From JACVRW01 sp963825345 (GTDB taxonomy: Bacteria > Actinomycetota > Thermoleophilia > Solirubrobacterales > Thermoleophilaceae), in contig CAWGSQ010000003.1 of NCBI GenBank assembly GCA_963825345.1, forward strand, positions 1 to 64,000: DNA of 64,000 bases. The letters run 5' to 3'. The position numbers and the translations under genes are program-made. The notes beneath the pieces were generated by a model. It did not search any database. It was given only the letters and a program-made list of their open reading frames with translations, and was not told the origin of the DNA. Shown here in pieces: positions 16,683 through 24,972 of the stretch. Positions within the stretch are counted from its first letter, which is position 1; the number at the start of each line of letters is the position of its first letter.

Positions 16683-17563
16683 TCGATGCCCAGGCGGTCC
16701 AGGAGGCCCTCGTCGCGGCGCCAGCCCTTGCGCACGCGCACGTTCAGGTCGAGGTGAACGCGGCGCTCGAGCAGTGCCTCGATCTCCTTGCGTGCAGCCG
16801 TGCCCACCGCCCGCACCATCTTGCCGCCCGCTCCGACCAGGATCCCCTTCTGCGACTCGGTCTCCGCCCATACCCGCGCGCTCACCATGAGCAGGCCGTC
16901 GCTCTCGCGCTCCTCGATCTCGTCGATCTCGACCTCCACCGCGTGCGGCACCTCCTCGCGGGTCCGCAGCAGCACCTGCTCGCGCACCAGCTCCGCGATC
17001 CGCACCTCGAGCGACTGGTCGCTCGTCTCCTCGGGCGGATAGAGAAACGGGCCCTCCGGCATGAGCGAGATGAGCTGCTCGACCACGGGGTCCACGCCCT
17101 CCCCGCTGATCGCGCTGATCGGGAACAGCTCGCCCTGGACGTCGAGGTCGGCCGCCGCGGACAGCGCCTTCACGGTGCGCGGGGTGTTGAGCCTGTCGAC
17201 CTTGTTCAGGACAGTCACGGTCGGCACGCCGGACGTCTTCAGCGCATCCGCGATGAAGCGGTCGCCGGCGCCGATCTCCTGCTCACCGTTCAGCACGAAC
17301 AGCGCGGCGTCGGCATCCGCGAGCGTGCGCTCCACCTGGCTCTGCATGCGCTCCGTGAGCGCGTCGCGCGGCCGCTGCACTCCGGGCAGGTCCACCAGCA
17401 CGAGCTGCCAGTCCTCCCCGGTGGCCACGCCACGGATCTCGCGGCGGGTCGTCTGGGGCTTGTCGGACACGATCGCGACCTTGTCGCCGACGATGTGGTT
17501 CACCAGCGTCGACTTCCCCGCGTTCGGCCGCCCGGCGAGCGCCACGAATCCGGAGCGGCTCAC
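16679..17563 (-). CDS. era: GTPase Era
   Basis: Essential GTPase in 16S rRNA 3'-end maturation and 30S assembly. 294 residues with G1 'AGRPNAGKSTLVNHIVG', G2 region 'QTTRREIRGVA', G3 'VDLPGVQRPRD', G4 'TVLNKVDRLN' and a C-terminal KH domain with 'KGILVGAGGKMVRAVGTAAR'. G3 is DLPG rather than the common DTPG, an acceptable variant. The GTG at 17563 overlaps the ybeY stop (GTGA); upstream in-frame codons would run into ybeY and lack conservation. The yqeY-phoH-ybeY-era order is a widely conserved ribosome-maturation group. Confidence 0.95.
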   Translation of the reverse strand: MSRSGFVALAGRPNAGKSTLVNHIVGDKVAIVSDKPQTTRREIRGVATGEDWQLVLVDLPGVQRPRDALTERMQSQVERTLADADAALFVLNGEQEIGAGDRFIADALKTSGVPTVTVLNKVDRLNTPRTVKALSAAADLDVQGELFPISAISGEGVDPVVEQLISLMPEGPFLYPPEETSDQSLEVRIAELVREQVLLRTREEVPHAVEVEIDEIEERESDGLLMVSARVWAETESQKGILVGAGGKMVRAVGTAARKEIEALLERRVHLDLNVRVRKGWRRDEGLLDRLGIE

Positions 17564-17925
17564 AGCTCCTCCAGCACGCGCCGCTGGAGCGCGAGCATCT
17601 CGCCGCCGTCGCTCTCGTGGTCGTATCCGCACAGATGGAGCACGCCGTGGACCACGGCCTCGATCAGGTCCTCCGTGTGCTCCGGGCAGATCACAACGTC
17701 ACCGAGCTCGCGCGGCCCAGCCGACGGGCCGCCCTCGTCCACCGGAAAGGAGAGCACGTCGGTGGGGCGGTCGAGGTTGCGGTGCTCGAGGTTGAGCGCG
17801 CGGATGGCGTCGGCGTCCACCAGCTGCAGGGCCAGGTGGCCGTCGTCAACCCCGGCCGCCGCCAACGCCACGAGGGCGGGCCGGCGGAACTCCTCAGGGG
17901 CGTCGATGAGGTCCAGCTCGATCAG
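17560..17925 (-). CDS. ybeY: Endoribonuclease YbeY, probable CTG start
   Basis: Metal-dependent RNase for rRNA processing and quality control. The zinc motif HxxxHxxxxxH is present as 'HGVLHLCGYDH', preceded by 'LNLEHRNLDRPTDVLSFPV' and 'GDVVICPEH', all YbeY signatures. The in-frame sequence upstream of the first ordinary start (GTG 17871) reads IELDLIDAPEEF..., which resembles the normal YbeY N-terminus, back to a CTG at 17925; nothing but CTG is available before the phoH stop. With CTG the protein is 121 residues, still shorter than the usual 140-160. If GTG 17871 is used it would be 103 residues. The role is clear; the start is uncertain. Confidence 0.85.
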   Translation of the reverse strand: MIELDLIDAPEEFRRPALVALAAAGVDDGHLALQLVDADAIRALNLEHRNLDRPTDVLSFPVDEGGPSAGPRELGDVVICPEHTEDLIEAVVHGVLHLCGYDHESDGGEMLALQRRVLEEL

Positions 17926-17931
17926 TGTGGA

Positions 17932-19983
17932 TTAGCCCTGCTGGCGACGCGCCTGCCGCAGCGGCGGCGCCTGCTGCTCGGCGTACTCGCTGTAGGCCGC
18001 GACGATGCGCTGCACGAGCTTGTGACGCACCACGTCCTCGCCCCCGAAGCGCACGAACTCGATGCCGTCCACGTCCTTGAGGATGTCGGCGATCATCACG
18101 AGCCCCGAGCGCTGGTCCTTCGGCAGGTCGATCTGAGTGATGTCGCCGGTCACGACCATCTTCGAGTTGAAGCCGAGCCGCGTGAGGAACATCTTGATCT
18201 GCTCCGGGCTCGTGTTCTGGGCCTCGTCGAGGATGATGAACGAGTCGTTCAGGGTGTTGTGGGTGAGGATGAAGTCGTCCGTGACGTAGAGCGAATCCTC
18301 AGCCGCGACCTGAATGCATACGGTCTCGGCGTTGCCCACGGGCTCAATGCACTCCACGAAGCGCATGGGCCTCCCGCCGCCGTCCTCCTGGTAGATGTCC
18401 AGCTTCCGGCGCAGCCGGAACGGCTCGAGGCCGGCAGGCAACCGGATGTCGATGATGAACGCATCGGCGCGGTGGTACACGGCACGCCCCCGCGCCCGGC
18501 CGGGCAGCCTGCCCTTGGCGGCCCGCGTGCGCCGATACGCGACTCCGCCGAGCGAGCGCACGAGGAACAGGACGTCGTCCGCCAGCTGGGTCGAGCAAGT
18601 GGTGTATTGGATGCGGGAGCTCCGGCCCTTCTGGGTCACCGGCCCGCCGTCGGTGTCGAGCAGCCCTTGAAGCACGGCCAGACGAACACCGCGCCCGTTG
18701 TACAGGTAGCGGTCGGGGACAAACTTAGTTGTGGACCTCGTTCCCGCAAGCCGAAGCTCACGCAGTGCGAGCGTCACGGGGTTCGCCACGATCACGCCGC
18801 CGCGATGGCCGTCCACATGGCGCAAGACGTAGTCGACCTGATTCTTGCGCCTCAGCTCGATCCCCGGGAGCGCCTCCTCCAGCGCCTCGGCAAGTTCGGG
18901 ATCGCCTGTTGAGAAGGAAGGCGTGGTGGACGTCGTGATGCAGCCGTCTCCGAGTAGCAGTCCGAGCGCGTAGGGATCGATCGGCACCTCGCGCTCCTCT
19001 AGCTCAATCGGCGCGACGAGCGGCAGCTCGTAGCGGTGCTGGTGGTGCCTCCGGAGCCGTCCGATCATGTCCTGCGTCTGGACGACCCGCCCAGCGCGGC
19101 CGTACTTCCGGTCGTCCGGAGTCGTGACGAACCACAGGTGCTCCGCGCAGCAAACGGTCGTGGACCCGTCCTGCGCGCGAACCCGGAAGACCTTGCGGCG
19201 GCCCTGCGGATAGACGCCGAGCACCGGCGTCGGACACCCGTCTGAGCCGATCACGAGATCACCGACCCTCAGCGAGCCGATGGTCTGGAACCCGGTCGGA
19301 GTGAGCACTTCGCGGTCGACCGGCTGCGCTCGTCCCCGCATGAAGGCCAGCGGCGCCACCTCGATCACACCGCGCTCCAGGTGCTGGTTCACCTTCTCCG
19401 GCTCGAGCATGTCGTAGAGGGCGTCGAACAGCGGGCGCAGGTACGGGTCCACCTTCGCCGCGATGTCGCCGGGCAGGAAGCCGAGGCGCTCGCCCGCCTC
19501 GACGGCGGGTCGAGTGAGCACGATGCGGTTGACCTCTCGCCGCGACAGCGCCGCCACGGCCATCGCCACGGCGAGGAAAGACTTGCCCGTGCCGGCGGGA
19601 CCGACGCCCACCGTGATCGTCGAGCGCCTGATGGCGTCCACGTAGTGCTTCTGGTTCACCGTCTTCGGGGCGACCTTCAGGCTGCGGTGGCGCCAGACCA
19701 CGTCCTCGAGGATGCGGCTCGGGCTCTCGTGGCGGTCGAGCGCGCCCGCGATGGCCTCGATCGTGCCTGGTGCGATCTCGTGGCCCTGGCGGACGAGGTC
19801 GCTCATCTCGCGAACGACCGTGCGCGCGGTGGCCACGGCGTCCTCGTCACCGTCGAGCGTGAGCACGTTCCCGCGCAGGAAGACCTCGCAGTCGAGGTGC
19901 TCCTCGAGAGTCTTCATCACCGCGTCGCCGGGCCCGGCGAGCTCAGCGGCGACCTCATTCGGAAGCTCGAGCTGGGTTCTCAC
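17932..19983 (-). CDS. phoH: PhoH family ATPase (PhoH-like/YbeZ), interrupted by an intein
   Basis: 683-residue precursor. The exteins together give a normal 325-residue PhoH: Walker A 'GVGPAGTGKSFLAVAMAVAA' at 126-145, 'VLTRPAVEAGERLGFLPGD', 'YLRPLFDALYDM', and after the intein Walker B 'FIILDEAQNTSPEQIKMFLT' plus 'KMVVTGDITQIDLP'. The intein (residues 219-576) sits between 'APLAFMRGR' and 'TLNDSF', one of the most conserved stretches of the family, just before Walker B, so splicing is needed for activity. The GTG at 19983 overlaps the yqeY stop by one base. PhoH acts with YbeY in RNA metabolism; the gene lies directly upstream of ybeY. Confidence 0.95.
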   Translation of the reverse strand: MRTQLELPNEVAAELAGPGDAVMKTLEEHLDCEVFLRGNVLTLDGDEDAVATARTVVREMSDLVRQGHEIAPGTIEAIAGALDRHESPSRILEDVVWRHRSLKVAPKTVNQKHYVDAIRRSTITVGVGPAGTGKSFLAVAMAVAALSRREVNRIVLTRPAVEAGERLGFLPGDIAAKVDPYLRPLFDALYDMLEPEKVNQHLERGVIEVAPLAFMRGRAQPVDREVLTPTGFQTIGSLRVGDLVIGSDGCPTPVLGVYPQGRRKVFRVRAQDGSTTVCCAEHLWFVTTPDDRKYGRAGRVVQTQDMIGRLRRHHQHRYELPLVAPIELEEREVPIDPYALGLLLGDGCITTSTTPSFSTGDPELAEALEEALPGIELRRKNQVDYVLRHVDGHRGGVIVANPVTLALRELRLAGTRSTTKFVPDRYLYNGRGVRLAVLQGLLDTDGGPVTQKGRSSRIQYTTCSTQLADDVLFLVRSLGGVAYRRTRAAKGRLPGRARGRAVYHRADAFIIDIRLPAGLEPFRLRRKLDIYQEDGGGRPMRFVECIEPVGNAETVCIQVAAEDSLYVTDDFILTHNTLNDSFIILDEAQNTSPEQIKMFLTRLGFNSKMVVTGDITQIDLPKDQRSGLVMIADILKDVDGIEFVRFGGEDVVRHKLVQRIVAAYSEYAEQQAPPLRQARRQQG
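18256..19329 (-). other. Class 3 intein with LAGLIDADG homing endonuclease domain, in PhoH
   Basis: 358 residues (219-576 of the precursor). It starts with Ala, not Cys or Ser, so the standard N-terminal nucleophile is missing. It carries the features known for class 3 inteins: Trp in block B ('EHLWFV', Trp284), Cys in block F ('VCIQVA', Cys556) and Thr in block G ('LTHN', Thr574), the so-called WCT set, with the terminal Asn576 and a Thr as first C-extein residue. Two LAGLIDADG-like helices are present, 'YALGLLLGDGC' (about 338-348) and 'LAVLQGLLDTDGG' (about 435-447), so the homing endonuclease looks intact. Boundaries follow from the uninterrupted family sequence MRGR/TLN. Confidence 0.9.
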
Positions 19984-20414
19984 TACGGGGTGAGCATCTC
20001 CTTCACCGCCGCGCTAACCCGCTTCCCGTCCGCGCGACCCTTCACCTGCGGCATCACGAGCGACATCACCTTGCCCATCTCCTGCGGGGACGAGGCGCCC
20101 GACTCGGCCAGGGCGTCGCCAACGATGGCACGCAAATCCTCGTCGGAGAGCTGTTCCGGCATGTACGACGTGATGATCTCTGCCTCGCGCTCCTCGGCCT
20201 CGGCGGCGTCGGTCCGGCCGCCGTCGCGGTAGGCCTCGGCGGCCTCCAGGCGGCGCTTGCGCTCGCGCTGGAGCACCTCCACCGGGTCCGCGCCGTTGTC
20301 CTTCTCGGCCTTCTGGAGGGCATCGGCGATCATGCGAAGCGCATGCACGCGCTCGCGGTCGCCCGCCTTCATCGCGGTTTTCACGTCATCCTGCACTTCA
20401 TTCAGCAACGACAT
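19983..20414 (-). CDS. YqeY-like protein (GatB/YqeY domain)
   Basis: 143 residues: 'SLLNEVQDDVKTAMKAGDRE' at the start, 'LRMIADALQKAEKDNGADPV', 'VLQRERKRRLEAAEAYRDGG' and the C-terminal YqeY helix bundle ending 'GKVMSLVMPQVKGRADGKRV'. Proteins of this family are related to the tail domain of the amidotransferase subunit GatB and may bind tRNA or influence tRNA-dependent amidation; a firm function is lacking. The ATG at 20414 is 17 bp from the divergent HAD gene start, so promoters for both must overlap. Its stop overlaps the phoH GTG by one base. Confidence 0.88.
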   Translation of the reverse strand: MSLLNEVQDDVKTAMKAGDRERVHALRMIADALQKAEKDNGADPVEVLQRERKRRLEAAEAYRDGGRTDAAEAEEREAEIITSYMPEQLSDEDLRAIVGDALAESGASSPQEMGKVMSLVMPQVKGRADGKRVSAAVKEMLTP

Positions 20415-20431
20415 CCACTCCAAGTGTAGGT

Positions 20432-21100
20432 ATGGAACCGGTTCGAGTCGCGACATTCGACTGCTACGGCACCCTGATCGACTGGGAGGGGGGCGCCGCC
20501 GCGTTCCTGTACGAGATCGCACGCCGCCACGAGCCGCACCCGCCGCCCGGCCGGGAGCTGCGAGCACGCTGGGAGGAACTCCAGTTCGAGCGCCTCCAGG
20601 GCGAGTACCGCGGGTACCGCGACGTGCTCGCCGACAGCCTCGCCGCCTGGGCCGGCGAGCGCGGCTACCGCTGGAACGACCACGACGGTGAGGCTTTCGC
20701 TCGCTCGATGGAGAGCTGGCAGCCGTTCCCGGACACCGTGCCGGCCCTGCGCGCGGCGAAGGAGGCAGGGCTGCGGCTCTGGATCATCTCGAACACCGAC
20801 CGGGCGATCATGGAGCACTCACTGCGCCACCTGGAGGTCGAGTTCGACGGCGTGACCGTGGCCGAGGACTGCCGCGCCTACAAGCCGGCCGACGCGCCGT
20901 TCGACCACGCCCTCCGCGACATCGGTGCTGCGCCCGAGGAGATCCTCCACGTGGCCTTCGGCTTCAAGTACGACCTGGCCGCCGCACAGCGCCACGGGAT
21001 GCAGACGGCCTGGGTGAACCGCGGCGGCGTGCCGGCGCCGGGGCCGGAACGGCCGGATCACGAGTGGAAGGACCTGTGGCCGCTGGCCGGAGTGGCCTGA
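20432..21100 (+). CDS. HAD-superfamily hydrolase (haloacid dehalogenase type II-like)
   Basis: 222 residues. Motif I 'VATFDCYGTLIDWEGG' has the nucleophilic Asp, motif II is the Ser in 'LWIISNTDRAIM', motif III the Lys in 'DCRAYKPADAPFDHAL', and motif IV lies in 'HVAFGFKYDLAAAQRHGM', where the usual GDS is replaced by Phe-Gly-Phe but an Asp is retained. The cap ('LQGEYRGYRDVLADSLAAW') and the ending 'QTAWVNRGG' resemble type II L-haloacid dehalogenases. The substrate could be a halo acid or a phosphate ester. It is a lone plus-strand gene, divergent from yqeY and convergent with the cyclase. Confidence 0.85.
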   Translation: MEPVRVATFDCYGTLIDWEGGAAAFLYEIARRHEPHPPPGRELRARWEELQFERLQGEYRGYRDVLADSLAAWAGERGYRWNDHDGEAFARSMESWQPFPDTVPALRAAKEAGLRLWIISNTDRAIMEHSLRHLEVEFDGVTVAEDCRAYKPADAPFDHALRDIGAAPEEILHVAFGFKYDLAAAQRHGMQTAWVNRGGVPAPGPERPDHEWKDLWPLAGVA

Positions 21101-21112
21101 CCGCTTCGAAGC

Positions 21113-21874
21113 TCAATCCGGGACGATGCCCACCACCCGCGCCGGTGCTCCGCCCGCGCCCACGATCTTCAGTGGGAAGCAGGCCACCTGGAAGCCCGTG
21201 GGCGGTAGCTCGCCCAGGTTCACGAGGCGCTCGATCTGCGAGTAGGGCAGGTCGGCCTGGTGGGCCGCCCAGAACACTCCGCATTCCTGCGACTCGAGCG
21301 CGGCCTGGGCCTGGAGGTGGAGAGGGCCGTCCCAGCCCCAGGCGTCGATGCCCATCACTCGGACGCCGCGCTCATAGAGCCAGCGGGTGGCCTCGACCGT
21401 CACGCCCGGGCCCAGCGCCATGTAGCCCGGCTCCTCCACGTACCGGTCGCGGCCGGTGCGGACGAGCACGATGTCGCGCTCGCGCAATTCGTGGCCGATG
21501 CGCGCCAGCTCGGACTCCACATCGGCCACGTCGATCGTCTCGCCCTCCTCCTTGGCGGACATGTCGAGCACGACGCCCGGGCCGAAGAACCAGTCGAGTG
21601 GAAGCTCGTCGATCGTCTGCGCCGGCTCGCCGCCGATGCGCGAGTTGTAGTGCCAGGGCGCGTCCACGTGAGTCGCGTTGTGGGTGCCGAAGCGGGTGAA
21701 CGTCTCCACCGCCCAGCCCTCGCGGTCGCGGAGCAGGCTGGCCGGCACTCCGAGCACTGATTCGATCAGCTCGGCGCCCTCCGCGTGCCCGCTGAACTCG
21801 ATGTCGGTGCGCAGGACCTCCGGCGTCTCCGGCGGGCTTTGCCGGATCGGGGCGGACAGGTCCACGAGGCGCAC
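21113..21874 (-). CDS. Cyclase / kynurenine formamidase-like metal hydrolase
   Basis: 253 residues from GTG 21874. The metal-binding signature of the cyclase family, HxGTHxDxPxH, appears as 'TRFGTHNATHVDAPWHYN', with later conserved 'DIVLVRTGRDRY' and 'GVRVMGIDAWGWD'. Family members hydrolyse N-formylkynurenine or related amides and lactones with zinc or manganese; placement near tryptophan genes is not close enough to claim kynurenine catabolism. Upstream in-frame sequence reaches into prmA and lacks conservation, so the GTG start next to 'VRLVDLSAPI' is preferred. The 128-bp gap to prmA shows no other gene. Confidence 0.82.
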   Translation of the reverse strand: MRLVDLSAPIRQSPPETPEVLRTDIEFSGHAEGAELIESVLGVPASLLRDREGWAVETFTRFGTHNATHVDAPWHYNSRIGGEPAQTIDELPLDWFFGPGVVLDMSAKEEGETIDVADVESELARIGHELRERDIVLVRTGRDRYVEEPGYMALGPGVTVEATRWLYERGVRVMGIDAWGWDGPLHLQAQAALESQECGVFWAAHQADLPYSQIERLVNLGELPPTGFQVACFPLKIVGAGGAPARVVGIVPD

Positions 21875-22002
21875 GTGGGGCAGCGTATCCGCCCAGAATC
21901 TGAGTGGACGGATGTACGAGGAAGATGGCCCCGCGCAGTGCCGATACCCAGTCCGACTGCGGAGGAGAAACGCCTGCAAAGCCCTAGCTACGGGGGCAAC
22001 GT

Positions 22003-22800
22003 CTAGGGCCGGGTCAACAGGAGGCCGCTCCACCCCTGTAGTCGTACGCGGCGGCGTTCGCGCAGCGACGCGAACGCCGCCGCCACCTCTTCCTCCTCGC
22101 CCTCGAGCAGGCCCGAGACGATCAGCGTCTCCGGTTGCTCGGGCAACAGCGCCGCCACGCGGAGCAGCAGCGGCCGCATGAGGTTCGCCGTCATGACGGG
22201 CGCCACCGGGGCAGGGTACGCCCGCAGGTCGAGACGCTCCACGCGCTCGAGCGTGACACCGTTCGCACGCGCGTTTTCGAGCGTGGCGTCGATGGCGGCC
22301 GGGTCGTGGTCGATGGCGGTGACGGGTGTGAAGCCGAGCTTCGCGGCCGCGATGGCGAGCACCCCGGAGCCGCAGCCGAGGTCGACGAGCGGGCCCTCCG
22401 GCGGAACGTCGAGGAGAAGCTCCAGCGAGAGCCTGGTGGTGGGATGCGCTCCCGTGCCGAACGCCTGCGCGGGATCGATCACCACATCAACGCCGTCTTC
22501 GAGCGGCTCGCACCACGGCGGACGCACGTGCATGTGACCGACCTGGACAGGTTTGTGAAATTCCTTCCAGCGATCGACCCAGTCATCGGCGAGTTGCGTG
22601 GTCGTGATGTGCACTTCGGTACCACCGATGAGGGCTGTGCCGGGTGGCAGCGCGGGCAGCTCGCCGGGGGCGCCGTAGAGCGCGAACTCCACGAAGCCGT
22701 CGCCGTCCACCTGCTCGAAGCCCGCGGGCGCCAGCTCGACCAACTCGGCGAGCACGATCTCGGCGTGCTCGGCGGGCGCCCGTATGGCGAGGCGGATCAG
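22003..22800 (-). CDS. prmA: Ribosomal protein L11 methyltransferase, probable CTG start
   Basis: SAM-dependent methyltransferase acting on ribosomal protein L11. The conserved PrmA blocks are present: 'VIDPAQAFGTGAHPTTRLSL', then the SAM loop 'LVDLGCGSGVLAIAAAKLGF', 'VTAIDHDPAAIDATLENARA' and the catalytic-region 'VMTANLMRPLLL' (normal NIl variant). The N-terminal domain begins 'IRLAIRAPAEHAEIVLAELV', matching the family start, but the only codon there is CTG (22800), which overlaps the dnaJ stop as CTGA. No ATG, GTG or TTG is available between the dnaJ stop and this point. With CTG the protein is 265 residues, slightly short but complete. It follows dnaJ as in many bacteria. Confidence 0.9.
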   Translation of the reverse strand: MIRLAIRAPAEHAEIVLAELVELAPAGFEQVDGDGFVEFALYGAPGELPALPPGTALIGGTEVHITTTQLADDWVDRWKEFHKPVQVGHMHVRPPWCEPLEDGVDVVIDPAQAFGTGAHPTTRLSLELLLDVPPEGPLVDLGCGSGVLAIAAAKLGFTPVTAIDHDPAAIDATLENARANGVTLERVERLDLRAYPAPVAPVMTANLMRPLLLRVAALLPEQPETLIVSGLLEGEEEEVAAAFASLRERRRVRLQGWSGLLLTRP

Positions 22801-23924
22801 CGGAGCGCCCGCCTGACCTTCGAGAGCAGAGACTCGTCGGCCCGCTCCTCGAGGTTCTCGTCCGTGAGCGACTCGCGCAGCTCCTCGAGCAGCTCGCTCT
22901 GTCGCGGGCTGAGGTTGCGCGGGATCACCACGTTGAGCACCACCTGCTGGTCGCCGGGGCGGCCGCGCCCGAGCGTCGGCATCCCGCGCTCGCGCAGCGT
23001 GATAACCGTTCCGGGCTGCGTGCCGGCCGGCACCTCGATCTCCTCGTCGCCGTCCAGAGTCGGCACGGCCACTGTGGTGCCGAGAGCAGCCGCCGGCGCG
23101 GGCACGTCCACCACCGTGACCAGGTTGCTGCCGTCGCGCAGGAAGCGCTCGTCCTCGGTCACCCGGACCAGCACGTAGAGGTCCCCTGGCGGTCCGCCGC
23201 GCTCGCCCGCGTGGCCGCGCCCGCTGAGGCGGATGCGCTGCTCGTCGGCGATTCCCGGCGGCACCTCCACCTGAAGGGTCTTCCGCACCGCGCGCCGGCC
23301 TCGGCCCTTGCACTCGTGGCAGGGCTCGGTTGGGATGCGGCCCTCCCCTCCGCACGCATCGCATGCCTGCTCGCGCACGAGCTGTCCGAACGCCGTGCGC
23401 GTGACCGCGCGGACCCGGCCCGCGCCGTTGCAGGTTGGGCAGGTCTCGATCGGCGTGCCGGGCTCGGCGCCGTTCCCGCGGCAGTGCTCGCACACGTCCA
23501 CCAGCTCGTACGCCACCTCGACCGACTTGCCGGCAGCCGCCTCGGCGAGCGAGATCTCGACCTCGACCGCGAGGTCGCCGCCCTGGATGCGTCCGGCACC
23601 GCCGCGCCCGAAGCCGCCGCCGAAGGGGTCCCCGCCGAAGAACGCGTCGAAGATGTCGGCGAACGAGCCGAAGCCGTGCGCCTGCGAGCTGAACCCGCGC
23701 GAGTCGAGCCCCTCGAAGCCGTAGCGGTCGTAGGTCGCTCGCCGCTCGGCGTCCGACAGGATCTCGTACGCCTCTGCCGCCTCCTTGAACTTCTCCTCCG
23801 CCTCCGGGTCGTGCCGGTTCACGTCGGGGTGAAGCTCACGGGCGAGGCGCCGGAACGTCTTCTTGATCTCCTGTTCGTCGGCCTCGCGCGGGACGCCGAG
23901 CACCTGGTACGGATCGCGCCTCAT
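22797..23924 (-). CDS. dnaJ: Chaperone DnaJ
   Basis: Hsp40 co-chaperone for DnaK. 375 residues: J domain at 1-70 with the HPD motif in 'RELHPDVNRHD', a Gly/Phe-rich stretch ('FGGDPFGGGFGRGGAG'), four CxxCxGxG zinc repeats ('CEHCRGNG', 'CPTCNGAG', 'CDACGGEG', 'CHECKGRG') and the C-terminal substrate-binding domains ending 'VIPRNLSPRQSELLEEL'. The ATG at 23924 overlaps the hrcA stop (ATGA). No dnaK or grpE is in the window, so this is the hrcA-associated DnaJ2-type copy. Confidence 0.96.
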   Translation of the reverse strand: MRRDPYQVLGVPREADEQEIKKTFRRLARELHPDVNRHDPEAEEKFKEAAEAYEILSDAERRATYDRYGFEGLDSRGFSSQAHGFGSFADIFDAFFGGDPFGGGFGRGGAGRIQGGDLAVEVEISLAEAAAGKSVEVAYELVDVCEHCRGNGAEPGTPIETCPTCNGAGRVRAVTRTAFGQLVREQACDACGGEGRIPTEPCHECKGRGRRAVRKTLQVEVPPGIADEQRIRLSGRGHAGERGGPPGDLYVLVRVTEDERFLRDGSNLVTVVDVPAPAAALGTTVAVPTLDGDEEIEVPAGTQPGTVITLRERGMPTLGRGRPGDQQVVLNVVIPRNLSPRQSELLEELRESLTDENLEERADESLLSKVRRALR

Positions 23925-24946
23925 TCGTCGTACACCTCGGCGACGAAGCGCGACAGCTCCGTGGCCGCCTGGCGGACGGCGATGATCACGCCCGGGTAGT
24001 CCATGCGCAGCGGACCGATCACGGACACGGAGCCGAGATTGCGCCGCGCGAGGCCGTAGTTGGCCGCCACCAGGCTCAGGGTCTGCAACTCGGGTGCGAC
24101 GTTCTCGCTTCCAATCCTTAGGTACAGGTTCGGCTCGCCGAGCGACTGGCGCAGCACGCCGAGCAACGCGCGCCGGTGCTCGAGCACCTCCATCAGTGCG
24201 CCGATCTGCGACAGCTCCTGGAAGCGGTGCTCGGACAGCAGTCGCGCGGCGCCCTCCACGAAGAGGGTGTTCTCGGCGGTGTCCTCGAGCTCTGTGAACG
24301 CCGCGCTGAGCGTGGCGAGGAAGCCCTGCTCCCTCACGCTCAGCTCCGGCGCCGCCAGCCGCGACTGGAGCGCGCGCGAGCCCACGTCGAGGCCGCCGAG
24401 CGCCTCGTTCAGATAGCTGCCCGCCCAGTCGACGAGACCGGGATCGACCGGTGCGTCGTAGGAGATCACCCGCTTCGTGACCCCTCCGGTGGAGGTGATC
24501 ACCACGACCATCGCCACCTGCGGCTGGAGCAGAAGCACCTCCACGCGCCTGATCGTGGCCGTCTCGATCGGCGGGGCCGTGACGAGCGCGAGCAGGTTCG
24601 TGACCTGCGAGAGCTGCTCGCTGGTGGCGCGCATCGCCTCGTCCACCTCGCGGCGCATGGTCGTGAGCTCGAGCGGCCTGCGCGGGACTGGCAGCTTGCC
24701 CGCGGCGAGCAGCTCGTCCACGTAGACGCGATAGCCGCGGTCCGTCGGCACGCGGCCCGCGGAGGTGTGCGGGTGCTCGAGCAGGCCCGTGTCCTCGAGC
24801 TTGGCGAGCTCGGCGCGGACGGTCGACGGCCCCCAGGGCACGTCGTCCTGCTCGGCGATCCACTTCGACCCCACGGGCTGATCGAGATCGCGGTGCGCTT
24901 CGACCAGCTTTCGCAGTAGGAAGCTCTGACGGGGCGTTATTGCCAC
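23921..24946 (-). CDS. hrcA: Heat-inducible transcription repressor HrcA
   Basis: Represses chaperone genes by binding CIRCE operators. 341 residues with an N-terminal winged helix ('RQSFLLRKLVEAHRDLDQPV', 'GPSTVRAELAKLEDTGLLEH', 'HTSAGRVPTDRGYRVYVDEL'), a GAF-like centre and the C-terminal 'RMDYPGVIIAVRQAATELSR'. It precedes dnaJ and overlaps it by 4 bp. I looked for a CIRCE element (TTAGCACTC-N9-GAGTGCTAA) in the short gap before its ATG and found none, so autoregulation is not evident here. Confidence 0.95.
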   Translation of the reverse strand: MAITPRQSFLLRKLVEAHRDLDQPVGSKWIAEQDDVPWGPSTVRAELAKLEDTGLLEHPHTSAGRVPTDRGYRVYVDELLAAGKLPVPRRPLELTTMRREVDEAMRATSEQLSQVTNLLALVTAPPIETATIRRVEVLLLQPQVAMVVVITSTGGVTKRVISYDAPVDPGLVDWAGSYLNEALGGLDVGSRALQSRLAAPELSVREQGFLATLSAAFTELEDTAENTLFVEGAARLLSEHRFQELSQIGALMEVLEHRRALLGVLRQSLGEPNLYLRIGSENVAPELQTLSLVAANYGLARRNLGSVSVIGPLRMDYPGVIIAVRQAATELSRFVAEVYDE

Positions 24947-24972
24947 GCCCCTATTGTGGCGACCACCGGCGC

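Noticed and set aside
24947..24972. CIRCE operator before hrcA
   Set aside because: The gap holds no TTAGCACTC-N9-GAGTGCTAA or close variant.
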